Counted from the first letter of the stretch, positions 1 to 6,157 are shown. The stretch is DNA of 6,576 nt from Propionicimonas sp. (GCA_031119515.1 JAVHXR010000163.1:1-6576), one strand, 5' to 3'. Notes: generated by a model not told the origin, from the sequence alone. Translations and numbers: made by a program.

Positions 1-557
1 ACCCGCGTACCTTCCACCCCGGCGACACCGCGGCACCGACGACCGGCGGCGACGTCGTTTTCGTCGGGCGAACCCGTACCCACGGGCCGCGAGCCGTTGT
101 CATGGACGCGCTGGCAGCCGGGATCGACGTGAGGGTCTGGGGCGACCTGTGGGAGCGGTACATCCCCGAGCGCCACATCGTCGCCGAGTACCTCCCCAAC
201 GACCAGCTGTCCGCCCTCTACCGCAGCGCCGGGGTGGTCCTCTCCGATCACCATGAGGACATGGGTCGCGAAGGGTTCGTCGCGAACCGGCTGTTCGACG
301 CGGTCGCGTCCGGTGCCCGGGTGGTGAGCGATCCGGTCGAGGGGATCGACGAGCTCTTCGGCGGCGCGGTCCAGGTGTACGAGTCGCTGGACGACCTGCG
401 ACGGCTGACGTCTCCGGAGGGGATCCGGGAGGCGTTCCCGCAGCCACCGGAGCTCCTCGGGATCGCGCGAAGGGTGATCGAGGAGCACTCCTTCCAGCGG
501 CGGGCGGCGACGATCCTGGCTGACGTCCTCGAGGTCTGGAAGGCAGGGCACGAGTGA
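1..557 (+). CDS. Glycosyltransferase, GT-B fold, C-terminal donor-binding domain (5' end outside window)
   Basis: The reading frame is open from base 3, so this is the last 184 residues of a longer protein; the first ATG in frame (102) is internal. The upstream part reads FHPG, then GGDVVFVGRT, which resembles the start of the second Rossmann domain of CgeB-like/family 1 glycosyltransferases (Glyco_trans_1_2 type). Next come a VRVWGDLWE strand-turn, a LSALYRSAGVVLSD segment and EGFVANRLFDAVASG followed by ARVVSD. In this family the last block lines the nucleotide-sugar site. The C-terminus, with a SLDDLRRL motif and a final helix ending KAGHE, also fits. The expected role is transfer of a sugar from an activated donor to a glycan or lipid in the cytoplasm or at the inner membrane face. 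Donor and acceptor cannot be read from the sequence. The phosphodiesterase gene follows after 45 nt on the same strand. Confidence 0.85.
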   Translation, partial: PRTFHPGDTAAPTTGGDVVFVGRTRTHGPRAVVMDALAAGIDVRVWGDLWERYIPERHIVAEYLPNDQLSALYRSAGVVLSDHHEDMGREGFVANRLFDAVASGARVVSDPVEGIDELFGGAVQVYESLDDLRRLTSPEGIREAFPQPPELLGIARRVIEEHSFQRRAATILADVLEVWKAGHE

Positions 558-585
558 CCGCGCAGCGCGGTGCCGGGAGCCGGGC

Positions 586-590
586 GGAGG
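586..590 (+). promoter_or_regulatory. Ribosome binding site for the phosphodiesterase gene
   Basis: GGAGG lies 12 nt before the GTG at 603. It is the only Shine-Dalgarno-like sequence between the two genes. It lies downstream of the alternative in-frame GTG at 570, so it favours 603 as the start. Confidence 0.5.
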
Positions 591-602
591 GACGGGCAAG
601 GC

Positions 603-1340
603 GTGGATGAGCACGCGACCCGGATCTGGGCCCATCGAGGTGCGAGTGCCTACGCCCCCGAGAACACCCTCCCGGCGTTCGAGCTCGCCCTCGCCCAGGG
701 TGCCGAAGGCGTCGAGTTCGACGTCCAGCTGAGCGCCGACGGCACGATCGTCGTCATCCACGACGAGACCCTCGCGCGCACCACAGATGGCACCGGAAAC
801 GTCTGCGACCATACCTTCGCCCAGCTGCGCCGCCTGGATGCCTGCGCCGGGCACGTCGGCTTTCGGGGAGTGACCATCCCGAGCCTGGACGAGGTACTCG
901 AGGTGCTGGAGCCGTCCGGGGTCACGATCAACATCGAGCTGAAGAACTCCGAGGTGCCGTACCCGGGGCTGGAGGAGCAGGTGGTGGCAGCCGTGGCGTC
1001 CTTCGGCCTCGCGGGGCGGGTCGTCCTGTCGACCTTCAGCGAGCAGTCGGTGCGCCGGTTGGGGCCGCTGGCCGGTGGCAGCGAGCTCGCCTTCCTCTAC
1101 ACCGACCCGCGGCTGCGGCCCTGGCGGCCCGCCGCGGAACTGGGTGTGGCGGCGATCCACCCGCCACTGCCCTACGTGTTCGGCGCGGGGTTCGTCCGCC
1201 GCGCCCAGGCGGCCGGCTTCGCGGTCCGGCCGTGGGTGGTGGACGGCGAGCGTTCCCTGCGCAGGATGCTGCGGTACGGGGTGGACGCCGTCTTCACCAA
1301 CACGGTGGACGTCGCGGTCGCCGTCCGGTCCGGCGGCTGA
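603..1340 (+). CDS. Glycerophosphodiester phosphodiesterase (GDPD family)
   Basis: It hydrolyses glycerophosphodiesters, such as deacylated phospholipid headgroups, to glycerol-3-phosphate and an alcohol. The TIM-barrel GDPD signature is complete. WAHRGAS holds the catalytic His-Arg pair (H11, R12) and is followed by PENT. EFDVQLS supplies the metal ligands E38 and D40, and VVIHDE holds the second catalytic His (H53), followed by RTTDGTG. IPSLDEVL (92-99), NIELKN (110-115) and a C-terminal DAVFTN block complete the fold. With the GTG at 603 the protein is 245 residues, normal for a single-domain bacterial GDPD. A GTG at 570 would add 11 residues before the barrel but has no ribosome binding site. 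No signal peptide is visible, so it is probably cytoplasmic. It lies in tandem with the glycosyltransferase. The gene is intact up to its TGA, although the next gene is damaged. The true substrate is unknown. Confidence 0.93.
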   Translation: MDEHATRIWAHRGASAYAPENTLPAFELALAQGAEGVEFDVQLSADGTIVVIHDETLARTTDGTGNVCDHTFAQLRRLDACAGHVGFRGVTIPSLDEVLEVLEPSGVTINIELKNSEVPYPGLEEQVVAAVASFGLAGRVVLSTFSEQSVRRLGPLAGGSELAFLYTDPRLRPWRPAAELGVAAIHPPLPYVFGAGFVRRAQAAGFAVRPWVVDGERSLRRMLRYGVDAVFTNTVDVAVAVRSGG

Positions 1341-1355
1341 CCCGGGCTCAGCTCG

Positions 1356-2174
1356 GTGGCGCGGGTCCCGGTGCGGGCGGTGCAGGGTTCGCTGCCGTTC
1401 TACCGGGAGTTGTCGTACCGGGCCACGGGCGAGGACGTGTCCCAATTGCGGGCGGCGCTGGTGAAGCTCGGGTACCTGAAAGACAAGGGGCGCGTGTTCG
1501 ACCTCGCCACCCGGACCGCGGTGAAGGCTTGGCAGAAGGATCTGGGCATCCCCCAAACCGGCACCGTCCGCCTGGGTGAGCTGGTCGCGGTTCCGAAGCT
1601 GAAGGTAGCGCTGCTATTGGACGAGACGGTCATCGCCAAGGGCGGGGTGCTGGCTGGCGGGGAGAAGATCGTCTACGGCGCGAGCGGTGAGCCCACGTTC
1701 ACCTTGGTCCTGTCCGAGCAGCAGGCCAGGCTGGTCCCAGGCAGCGCGACGGTCGCGATCGAATTCGACGGCAAACACTGGGACGCAGTGATCGCTGTGA
1801 CCGAGACCGGCGAGAACAACGATGTGAGGATGCAGCTGGCCGCCCCCGGTGGCGGCGCCGTGTGCGGTGCGGACTGTGATCTGGTCTCCACCGGGTCGAA
1901 GCTGAGCATCCTCAGCCGGGTCGCGATCGTGCCACCGGCCACCGGCCCAGCGGTGCCGGTGGCGTCAATCACCACGGACGCCGACGGCGCCACCTCCGTT
2001 GTGGTGGTCGATGAGACAGGAGCACGCGCCCCGCGCCCCGTGACCATTCTCGGCTCGCAGGACGGTGTCGCGGTCGTCGACGGTGTCGAGCCAGGTGACA
2101 GGGTCCAGGTACTCGCGGCAGCGCCCAAAGATGGCGACGGCACCCCGGAGCCGACGCCAGAAACGCCGAAGTAG
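1356..2174 (+). CDS. 5'-truncated peptidoglycan-binding HlyD/MacA-like efflux adaptor (possible pseudogene)
   Basis: The product resembles actinobacterial adaptors that couple a MacB-type ABC exporter to the envelope. From the GTG at 1356 (272 aa) it begins PVRAVQGSLPFYREL, which in this family follows the first half of the lipoyl/barrel-sandwich domain and is normally more than 100 residues into the protein. A PG_binding_1 domain follows at about 22-70 (GEDVSQL, LVKLGYL, TRTAVKAWQKDLGI, QTGTV). The returning barrel halves come next, then a Cys pair (C170, C174, in CGADC) and a C-terminal beta domain (about 188-255, AVPVASITTD to EPGDRVQVL). The tail is rich in Pro and Thr. No signal peptide or membrane anchor remains, and there is no Shine-Dalgarno sequence before the GTG. 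The frame is the same as that of the preceding phosphodiesterase gene and is closed by that gene's TGA 15 nt upstream. As it stands, the protein could not be exported. The ATPase gene starts 6 nt after the stop. Confidence 0.75.
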   Translation: MARVPVRAVQGSLPFYRELSYRATGEDVSQLRAALVKLGYLKDKGRVFDLATRTAVKAWQKDLGIPQTGTVRLGELVAVPKLKVALLLDETVIAKGGVLAGGEKIVYGASGEPTFTLVLSEQQARLVPGSATVAIEFDGKHWDAVIAVTETGENNDVRMQLAAPGGGAVCGADCDLVSTGSKLSILSRVAIVPPATGPAVPVASITTDADGATSVVVVDETGARAPRPVTILGSQDGVAVVDGVEPGDRVQVLAAAPKDGDGTPEPTPETPK

Positions 2175-2180
2175 CCGGGC

Positions 2181-2828
2181 ATGGCCGAGTCGACGCTTGC
2201 TGTGCGGGACCTGCGCTTCGCCTACCGGCGAGGGGCCGAGGAACTGTTTGGCGGGCTGAGCCACGACTTCGAGCCCGGACAGGTTACGGCTGTGACCGGA
2301 CCGTCCGGGCGTGGCAAGTCGACCCTGCTGCACGTGCTCGGGCTGCTGCTCACCCCGACTGCTGGGGAGGTGCTGCTCGACGGACGCGACGTGTCCCGCG
2401 TCCGCGATTCTGCGAGGTCGGCGATACGCGCCTCACGCGTCGGTTTCGTCTTTCAAGACTCCGAACTGGACCAGGCACGCAAGGTGATCGATTCGGTCCT
2501 CGAACCGGCCCTGTACGCAGGCAACAGCCGACAGGAGCGACTCGCTCACGCCCGTGAACTGCTCGACAGGTTCGGCCTCGCCGAACGCGCAAACCACCGG
2601 CCCGGGCAGGTGTCGGGCGGCCAGGCGCAGCGTCTGGCCGTGTGTCGGGCGCTGCTGAACTCGCCTGACATCGTGTTGGCCGACGAGCCGACCGGCAACC
2701 TTGACCGCGGCAATGCCGAACTCGTCCTGCAGACGCTGCGGTCCACAGCGGTCGGCGGCAGCACCGTGATCGTGGCCACCCACGACCCGTTCGTGCTGGA
2801 CCAGGTTGATCGGCTGGTCGCACTGTGA
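2181..2828 (+). CDS. ABC transporter ATP-binding protein, MacB/LolD type
   Basis: This is the ATPase that drives the adjacent permease. All nucleotide-binding motifs are present in 215 residues: Walker A GPSGRGKST (40-48), the Q-loop glutamine Q92 in FVFQD, signature VSGGQ (144-148), Walker B IVLADEP (164-170) with catalytic E169, D-loop NLD (173-175) and the switch histidine H201 in ATHD. The order and the VFQ/ADEPTGNLD wording fit the MacB/LolD/FtsE branch, whose members work by mechanotransmission on periplasmic substrates rather than classical transport. Walker A has Arg where most relatives have Ser or Cys (GPSGSGKST); this residue is variable and should not abolish activity. The ATG at 2181 lacks an obvious Shine-Dalgarno sequence and lies 6 nt after the adaptor stop, so coupled translation is likely. 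The stop overlaps the permease start by 4 bases. The substrate is unknown. Confidence 0.93.
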   Translation: MAESTLAVRDLRFAYRRGAEELFGGLSHDFEPGQVTAVTGPSGRGKSTLLHVLGLLLTPTAGEVLLDGRDVSRVRDSARSAIRASRVGFVFQDSELDQARKVIDSVLEPALYAGNSRQERLAHARELLDRFGLAERANHRPGQVSGGQAQRLAVCRALLNSPDIVLADEPTGNLDRGNAELVLQTLRSTAVGGSTVIVATHDPFVLDQVDRLVAL

Positions 2829-3919
2829 GGGTCATGACGCTGCTGCGTGAGGCGCTGGCCACCGCGTGGGCATCGAGGGTATCCAGCCTGCTGACGATCT
2901 CGGTTGTGGCCGCGATGTGTTGCGCCTGCCTGCTCACTGTCGGCCGGTCTGCCGCCGCCGCCGGAGAGATCGCCGCCCGCATGGAGCAAGCGGGCGCCCG
3001 CCGGCTCTCCGTGGTTGACACCGCCGCGGCAGGGTTCATCAACCCCCGCACGCTGAGCATGATCCAAGGGCTTTCCACCGTCGAGACCGCCAACGCGCTC
3101 GGCTCACCGGTCGACGTCGTCAACGGCGCTGTCGGGGCAGGCGGCCCCCGCATCCCGGCTTGGCCCATCCTCGGCGAGGTTGCCTCCACGATCACGTTGG
3201 TGCGCGGCAGGATACCCCAACCCGGTGAGGCCATGATCTCGACCACGATCCAGCAGACCCTGGGACTGACGGAACCCGTCGGGTTCCTCTCCACTCCGGA
3301 CGGGACGGTGCAGTACCCGGTCGTCGGCTCGTTCTCCGCGCGGGCACCGTTCGAGGACCTCGGGGCAGGCGCCCTGATCGCTGCGCCGGGCGGCGCCGTC
3401 GGCAGAGAGTTGCGTGTCGTGATCGACGACATCACCTCCGCCACTCCCACGGTGGCGGCGATCCTGACGACCCTCTCGCCGCCGGACCCGCAGGCCGTCT
3501 CCGTTGAGTCACCGACCGCGATAGCTGACACTGCGCGCGACCTGAACGCCCAGATGGCCGGCTACGGCCGCTCCCTGCTGCTCATGATCCTGAGCGTAGG
3601 CGGCTTCTTCGTCGCATCGGTCACGCTCGCCGACGTCCTCATCCGAAGACGCGACCTCGGACGTCGCCGCACCCTCGGCATCACCCGCAGCGACCTCGCC
3701 ACCCTCGTCACCACCCGAACCCTCACCGTCGCAGTACTGGGCGCCGGACTCGGCTGCGCCGTCGGCTGGGCTGTCAATCGCTACACCGGCTACCTCACCC
3801 CGATCCCGTTCACCGCCTCGGTCGGAATCCTCGCCGCACTGGTCGCCGGCCTCGCCGCAATCCCACCCGCCTGGTACGCGGCCCGCCTCGACCCCGTCCG
3901 CGTCATGCGGACCCCCTGA
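2825..3919 (+). CDS. ABC transporter permease, FtsX/MacB type
   Basis: This 364-residue membrane partner of the upstream ATPase has the MacB topology. One N-terminal membrane segment (about 21-40, SLLTISVV to CLLTVG) precedes a large extracytoplasmic domain (about 42-248) with the usual PRIPAWPILGEV and RGRIPQPGEAMIS strands. Three C-terminal segments follow at about 250-273, 299-318 and 331-350. The short cytoplasmic end DPVRVMRTP is the typical FtsX/MacB tail. RRRDLGRRRTLGITRSDL (274-291) between the second and third segments matches the cytoplasmic coupling helix that contacts the ATPase. The GTG start at 2825 overlaps the ATPase TGA (GTGA), a standard coupled junction; an in-frame ATG at 2834 is the alternative. 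Members export peptides, antibiotics or lipoproteins, or sense them. Nothing here tells which, and the partner adaptor is truncated. Confidence 0.9.
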   Translation: MRVMTLLREALATAWASRVSSLLTISVVAAMCCACLLTVGRSAAAAGEIAARMEQAGARRLSVVDTAAAGFINPRTLSMIQGLSTVETANALGSPVDVVNGAVGAGGPRIPAWPILGEVASTITLVRGRIPQPGEAMISTTIQQTLGLTEPVGFLSTPDGTVQYPVVGSFSARAPFEDLGAGALIAAPGGAVGRELRVVIDDITSATPTVAAILTTLSPPDPQAVSVESPTAIADTARDLNAQMAGYGRSLLLMILSVGGFFVASVTLADVLIRRRDLGRRRTLGITRSDLATLVTTRTLTVAVLGAGLGCAVGWAVNRYTGYLTPIPFTASVGILAALVAGLAAIPPAWYAARLDPVRVMRTP

Positions 3920-4062
3920 CCGCCCGACAGTCCCGCCTGCGTCGTGGGGGTTGCGAGTTGAGGGCACGGCCCCACCTTGAGGCGTGGCGCGCACGGCTCC
4001 ATACGACAATGCCTCGGGGGCTGGCTCGGCACGAATCTGCCCCGGCGCTGGCTGGGTCTTCC

Positions 4063-4074
4063 TATCCTTGGCCT
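4063..4074 (+). promoter_or_regulatory. Possible -10 element for a leaderless transcript
   Basis: TATCCT at 4063-4068 ends 6 nt before the GTG at 4075. That spacing would put the transcription start on the start codon itself, the leaderless arrangement common in actinobacteria. No convincing -35 hexamer lies 16-18 nt upstream. This is an inference from sequence and spacing only. Confidence 0.3.
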
Positions 4075-4908
4075 GTGTTGGCTCGCACAGTCGCCGTACT
4101 GACCGGCCTCGCGCTGCTCTGCAGTGCCTGGTGGATGGCGGACCGCAACAACGCCGAACCCGACGGCGAAGTGTCACTCGACATCGTCGCAACGGCACCC
4201 GGCTGGGCCGCCGATACCGTCAGGACTGCCTATCTCGGGGGCGACGACAGGGACCGCAGAGTCCCGTCGACGAACCAAGCTGACAGCATGGTGGTGATTG
4301 ACGGCGAGACCTCATGCGCTGGCCTTCCAGCGATCGGCCAGTCGCTGGAGCCAGCCCCCCACTGGGTGAGGACCGATTCGCCCGACACCACCGGCGCCTG
4401 CCTGCTCAGCGGACGGTGGCGGCTGGCCGATCTGGTCGGCCAGCACGACGACGATCTGCGCGTGTCCCAATCCGGCGGGCATCTGCGGGTCGAGTACACC
4501 CCATCGACCGACGCATGGGAGCCGCATACCGTCCTCCAGTTCGACCTCAGAGCCCGATTCCCCAACCACCCCGAGCCAGTCGAGGGAGCACCGTCCCTAA
4601 CAGGCACCACCGTCCACTGGTCCGGCACCCAGGCCCTGAGGTCCGGTTCCCGGCTGAGCGCGACAAGCCGCCTCCTCCCGATGCCGCAGGAGACGGCGCC
4701 ATGGCTGGTCGGCGCGCTAGCTCTCCTGACAGTCGGCGTCGGCATCCTCTGGCCGCGCTCGCCGCTGTCACCCACGGCGGCCGACGCAAGCGCTCCCGCA
4801 GACACCGTCGCAACGCCGTCTGGTCCGGGCAAGGGCACCGCCCTTCCGACAGCCCTGGTTAGGTCGGAGGATCCAGATCCCGACAGCCCCTGGCGTCCGC
4901 CCAACTAG
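4075..4908 (+). CDS. Unrecognised membrane protein with two predicted transmembrane segments
   Basis: I do not recognise this family. From the GTG at 4075 the 277-residue product starts with a short basic stretch and a hydrophobic segment (about 6-22, VAVLTGLALLCSAWWMA). A polar domain of about 185 residues follows, probably extracytoplasmic, with two cysteines (C81, C109) that could form a disulfide. A second hydrophobic segment (about 210-226, WLVGALALLTVGVGILW) is followed by a disordered-looking Pro/Ser/Thr/Ala tail of about 50 residues. A TTG at 3958 would add 39 residues. I prefer 4075 because G/C at third positions is only about 63% before it and about 80% after it, and because it places the hydrophobic segment at the N-terminus. 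ALLC is not a good lipobox. The gene follows the permease in the same direction after 155 nt, so a role with that transporter is possible but unproven. Confidence 0.7.
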   Translation: MLARTVAVLTGLALLCSAWWMADRNNAEPDGEVSLDIVATAPGWAADTVRTAYLGGDDRDRRVPSTNQADSMVVIDGETSCAGLPAIGQSLEPAPHWVRTDSPDTTGACLLSGRWRLADLVGQHDDDLRVSQSGGHLRVEYTPSTDAWEPHTVLQFDLRARFPNHPEPVEGAPSLTGTTVHWSGTQALRSGSRLSATSRLLPMPQETAPWLVGALALLTVGVGILWPRSPLSPTAADASAPADTVATPSGPGKGTALPTALVRSEDPDPDSPWRPPN

Positions 4909-4911
4909 CGC

Positions 4912-4932
4912 AGAGCGCTCGAAAGCGGCTCT
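4912..4932 (+). terminator. Hairpin terminator candidate after the membrane protein gene
   Basis: AGAGCGCT (4912-4919) pairs with AGCG-CTCT (4924-4932, one bulged G) around a CGAA loop, giving an 8-bp stem that begins 4 nt after the stop codon. No T-run follows, which is usual for actinobacterial terminators. It would insulate this gene from the convergent tRNA-His unit. Confidence 0.4.
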
Positions 4933-5242
4933 CCCAAACATCCGCAGATCGGCATGATCGGACGGGTGCGCGAGGAACGACACGACGGAGTGCCACCGTT
5001 GCGTCCGTCTTGTCCGCATTGGGGCTTGATTGGTGACGGCGTGTGGAAACGTTGTGAGAGCAGCGAGGAGGCTGGCGTCCGTAAGTCGGATTGTCGCCTC
5101 AAGCTGCTTCGAGGCGGTGGTGGTCCAGTTGGGGGCCACGGATCGCCATCGCGCACCAGGCGTGCCCTTGGAGATGGTAGTGCGATCACCATCACGCACC
5201 ACACTGAACTCCGGCTTGACAAGGGGAAACAGTGGAAGCGGG
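4933..5242. other. Gene-free stretch, about 310 nt
   Basis: I see no convincing gene on either strand. The open frames here lack a ribosome binding site and recognisable motifs, and the long minus-strand ones simply run through the tRNA or antisense to the membrane protein gene. Small inverted repeats are present: CGCCTC/GAGGCG (5095-5100 and 5111-5116), and GATGGT/ACCATC (5173-5178 and 5188-5193), the latter overlapping GTGCG/CGCAC (5180-5184 and 5195-5199). They could belong to a small RNA or a decayed element, but nothing identifies one. Confidence 0.4.
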
Positions 5243-5273
5243 TCCGGGCCCAGTGTCGTCTACTGGGCCCGGA
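5243..5273 (-). terminator. Terminator hairpin for the orn-tRNA-His unit
   Basis: The 12-base arms (5243-5254 TCCGGGCCCAGT and 5262-5273) are perfectly complementary around a 7-nt loop. Read on the minus strand, the stem begins 5 nt after the tRNA 3' end. No U-tract follows, so it resembles the non-canonical terminators of high-GC bacteria. Being symmetrical, it could also stop + strand transcription. Confidence 0.65.
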
Positions 5274-5278
5274 AGCTG

Positions 5279-5352
5279 GGTGAGTAACGGGACTCGAACC
5301 CGCGACATCCTGGACCACAACCAGGTGCTCTACCAGCTGAGCTATACCCACC
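5279..5352 (-). tRNA. tRNA-His (anticodon GTG)
   Basis: Read on the minus strand, the cloverleaf is complete. A 7-bp acceptor stem starts GTGGGTA and has one G-U pair. There is an extra G at position -1 (5352) opposite C73, the hallmark of histidine tRNAs. The D-arm is GCTC...GAGC. The anticodon stem is CCTGG/CCAGG with loop TTGTGGT, which puts the GTG anticodon at 5316-5318. The T-arm has GCGGG, the TTCGAGT loop and CCCGT. The gene does not encode CCA: CAG follows C73. It lies 34 nt downstream of orn on the same strand, an adjacency also known from mycobacteria, and is probably processed from a shared transcript. A perfect hairpin follows at once. Confidence 0.97.
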
Positions 5353-5386
5353 ATCGCCGCCAAGCAGCGTTGACGGCTCCGACAGC

Positions 5387-6058
5387 TTAGCCGGTAATGC
5401 CGGGTGCGTCGAAATCGTCGGCGGGGTCAGCCTCGGCCGGCGCGGCGGTGAGGGTGGACACCACGGCGCCCTGGTGGCGCAGCGCGATCTCCCGCAGGTT
5501 CGGCGTCGGCAACCCCGGCGGGCCGGTGAAGACCGCCTCGCGGTAGTAGCGCAGTTCCTCGATGGATTCGGCGATGTCGGCGAGGGCGCGGTGGTTGCCG
5601 GTCTTGGCGGGGGTGTTGTAGTAGGCCCGCGGGAACCAGCGGCGGGCGAGTTCCTTGATGCTGGAGACATCGACGCTGCGGTAGTGGACGTGGCTCTCCA
5701 GCGCCGGCATGTCGCGGGCGAGGAAGGAGCGGTCGGTGCCGACGGTGTTACCGGCCAGCGGCGCCCGTCGTGCCTCCGGGACGAACTCGCGGATGTAGGC
5801 GAGCACCCGCTCCTCGGCATCGGCCAGGCTGATGCCGTTCTCCAGCAGCGGCAGCAGCCCGGACTTCTCGTGCATCGTGCGGACGAAGTCGCCCATCTGG
5901 TCGAGCGCCTCGGCCGGCGGGCGGATCACCTCGTCGACGCCGCGTCCGAGCACGTTCAGGTCCGCGTCGGTGACCAGGGCTGCGACTTCGATGAGGGCGT
6001 CATTGGTCAGGTCGAGCCCGGTCATCTCGCAGTCGATCCACACCAGCAGGTCAGTCAC
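5387..6058 (-). CDS. orn: Oligoribonuclease (DEDDh 3'-5' exoribonuclease)
   Basis: Orn degrades RNA fragments of two to five nucleotides, including pGpG from cyclic-di-GMP breakdown, to mononucleotides in the cytoplasm. The DEDDh active site is complete in the 223-residue product: D9 and E11 in WIDCEMTGLD, D109 in GNTVGTDRSFL, H156 and D161 in TGNHRALADI. The D9-D109 spacing of 100 residues equals that of the E. coli enzyme. HYRSVDVSSIKELARRW (125-141) and the paired tyrosines in RAYYN are also typical. About 40 residues (from 184 on, ending DDFDAPGITG) extend beyond the E. coli length; such acidic tails are common in actinobacterial Orn. The start is the GTG at 6058, just before TDLLVWIDCE; longer frames run into non-coding DNA. 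The gene is divergent from the polyphosphate kinase gene and is followed by tRNA-His. Confidence 0.96.
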   Translation of the reverse strand: MTDLLVWIDCEMTGLDLTNDALIEVAALVTDADLNVLGRGVDEVIRPPAEALDQMGDFVRTMHEKSGLLPLLENGISLADAEERVLAYIREFVPEARRAPLAGNTVGTDRSFLARDMPALESHVHYRSVDVSSIKELARRWFPRAYYNTPAKTGNHRALADIAESIEELRYYREAVFTGPPGLPTPNLREIALRHQGAVVSTLTAAPAEADPADDFDAPGITG

Positions 6059-6071
6059 GGTGAACACTCTA
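6059..6071 (-). promoter_or_regulatory. Possible -10 element for leaderless orn transcription
   Basis: On the minus strand TAGAGT (6071-6066) is followed by 7 nt and then the orn GTG at 6058, so transcription would start at or next to the start codon. There is no Shine-Dalgarno sequence before this GTG, which agrees with a leaderless message. No clear -35 hexamer is visible. Confidence 0.4.
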
Positions 6072-6114
6072 TTGCGTTGCTGCCACACGCCCGGCCGCGA
6101 TGCCCCCGCGCGAC

Positions 6115-6120
6115 TAGGCT
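6115..6120 (+). promoter_or_regulatory. Possible -10 element for the polyphosphate kinase gene
   Basis: TAGGCT matches the TANNNT pattern of actinobacterial -10 boxes and would give a leader of roughly 40 nt containing the ribosome binding site. A -35 element is not evident, so the call rests on the hexamer and its position in the divergent intergenic region. Confidence 0.3.
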
Positions 6121-6157
6121 TCGGGCTGGCACGTGAGCCGCCCGGCGCCGCCGGGTG

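Noticed and set aside
1341..1375. Attachment-site repeat of the tRNA-His 3' end at the left edge of the transporter segment
   Set aside because: The sequence here has no convincing match to the tRNA 3' end (T-arm and acceptor), so integration at tRNA-His is not shown by a direct repeat in this window.
2350..3531. Long minus-strand open frame (393 codons) opposite the ABC ATPase and permease
   Set aside because: It is antisense to two well-supported genes, has low-complexity Arg/Pro/Ser composition and no recognisable domain; a shadow of G/C-biased third positions.
3944..3975. GTGGGG/CCCCAC inverted repeat after the permease as a terminator
   Set aside because: Only 6 bp with a 20-nt loop and no T-run; too weak to call.
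3509..4198. Minus-strand open frame across the permease 3' end and following intergenic region
   Set aside because: It has low-complexity Gly/Glu/Asp content and is antisense to the permease and the next gene; no start signal.
5216..5221. TTGACA as a -35 promoter element
   Set aside because: The region 16-18 nt downstream is GC-rich (around CGGGTC) with no -10 match, and it leads into the terminator hairpin.
4905..5363. Minus-strand open frame starting AQLVEHLVVVQDVAGSSPV
   Set aside because: That peptide is the well-known translation of a tRNA gene; the frame runs through tRNA-His and is not a protein gene.
5260..5820. Minus-strand open frame ending GYSSAGRAPGCGPGCRGFESR
   Set aside because: It overlaps orn out of frame and then translates the tRNA-His gene, giving a typical spurious tRNA peptide.
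5474..6136. Plus-strand open frame of 220 codons opposite orn
   Set aside because: It is entirely antisense to the intact orn coding sequence and shows no motif.
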